Shown: in pieces, positions 5,795 to 6,292 of the stretch
Numbering within the stretch: position 1 is the stretch's first letter
How the letters are laid out: the number at the start of each line of letters is the position of its first letter
NCBI GenBank assembly: GCA_010672185.1
Contig: JAAHHL010000435.1
Location: 1-6,292 of the forward strand
From: Caldora sp. SIO3E6
GTDB taxonomy: Bacteria; Cyanobacteriota; Cyanobacteriia; Cyanobacteriales; Coleofasciculaceae
Length of the DNA stretch: 6,292 nt
Direction of reading: 5' to 3'
The notes under the pieces: model-generated
Told to the model about the DNA's origin: nothing
Database searches by the model: none
What the model saw: only the letters and a program-made list of their open reading frames with translations
Position numbers and translations under genes: made by a program

Positions 5795-6292
5795 ATGGTT
5801 CGGCATCGCTCTCATAATGGCTGTTCCATCCAAAACTGTTAAAATATCACCATTAGCTTTCAGCCAGTAGCCACGCAAAAAAGGAACTAATTCAGCAGTG
5901 ACTGTGGATGATGGTGGAGATTGAATTGCGTCTGGATTACACAACTCAATATCTTCTATCTGGTTAACAACTAGCCCTAGCATCTGGCTCTTATCCTTGT
6001 TAGAACTGGTATTAGGGTTATGAACACGTAGTACCACGGCTTTATGAGTTGAAGCACTACTAGTCTGTTGATACCAAGGAGTGAGTCCTACTAAATGACC
6101 CAAGTCAACCATCCAGAGAATCTCACCTCGCCAGTTGTAGACACCCATTACCCAAGGTTTCATATGGGGAATAGGTACAATCTGACCGATAGGAATAGTT
6201 AGTACCTCTGTCAGTTGTTGCAGCGGTAATAGTGCTGTCGTATTAAGCGCAAGATGTAACCGCAAAAATTGTTCTCTTGCGCTTTCAGAAGT
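5792..6292 (-). CDS. cheW: CheW-type adaptor protein (PixI/PilI/HmpC-like), 5' end cut by window edge
   Basis: CheW proteins are cytoplasmic scaffolds that couple transmembrane chemoreceptors to the kinase CheA; in cyanobacteria they serve type IV pilus motility and phototaxis. The visible protein is one CheW domain with the family signature VMGVYNWRGEILWMVDLG (N-x-R-G followed by V-D-L), preceded by TALLPLQQLTEVLTIP, a form I recognise from cyanobacterial PixI/HmpC-type CheW. It ends MPNH with a TAG stop at 5794-5792. The first start-like codon is a TTG at 6265-6263, but the frame stays open to 6292 and the nine codons before it read TSESAREQF; QFLRLHL is the usual first beta strand of this family. 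The TTG is therefore an internal Leu, and the true start lies right of the window. At least 166 residues are visible, near normal CheW length. A CheW-type receptor pair follows after 89 bp, which fits one operon. The family call is secure; the subfamily is inferred. Confidence 0.95.
   Translation of the reverse strand, partial: TSESAREQFLRLHLALNTTALLPLQQLTEVLTIPIGQIVPIPHMKPWVMGVYNWRGEILWMVDLGHLVGLTPWYQQTSSASTHKAVVLRVHNPNTSSNKDKSQMLGLVVNQIEDIELCNPDAIQSPPSSTVTAELVPFLRGYWLKANGDILTVLDGTAIMRAMPNH

Overview
The window is cyanobacterial DNA. It carries four copies of the cyanobacterial HIP1 octamer GCGATCGC in 6.3 kb, and its proteins are of the PixI/PixJ, PilI/PilJ and Hmp type found in cyanobacterial type IV pilus chemosensory (phototaxis or hormogonium motility) operons. 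Abundant short heptameric tandem repeats between genes also fit a filamentous cyanobacterium. The genus cannot be fixed from this sequence.

All three genes are on the minus strand and read right to left. A CheW-type adaptor (5792-6292) is cut at its 5' end by the right window edge. It is followed by a 921-residue transducer with a dCache-like periplasmic sensor, HAMP, GAF, a second HAMP-like segment and an MCP signalling domain (2937-5702), then by an 836-residue transducer without the GAF (266-2776). Spacers are 89 and 160 bp. No CheA, CheY/PatA-type regulator, CheR or CheB is visible; by analogy with pix, pil and hmp loci the regulators would lie to the right and a CheA further left. The two transducers share an ungapped C-terminal block of 325 residues, about 74% identical by hand count, but have unrelated sensors. 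The simplest reading is two inputs feeding one CheW-CheA signalling array.

The spacers are the most unusual part. Each of the three genes ends in or within 1 bp of a heptamer tandem array: 18 units after the 836-residue receptor (144-269), 5-6 units after the 921-residue receptor (2894-2935), and 12 units after cheW (5711-5794). A fourth, degenerate heptamer array (2798-2832) lies before the 836-residue receptor, and a period-8 purine array runs off the left edge (4-35). The 144-269 and 5711-5794 arrays have the same unit in opposite orientations and flank the receptor pair. No RNA gene, CRISPR array, transposase or convincing terminator was found. This is an ordinary chemosensory operon in content; the repeat arrangement and the apparently bilin-less GAF are the points that deserve checking.
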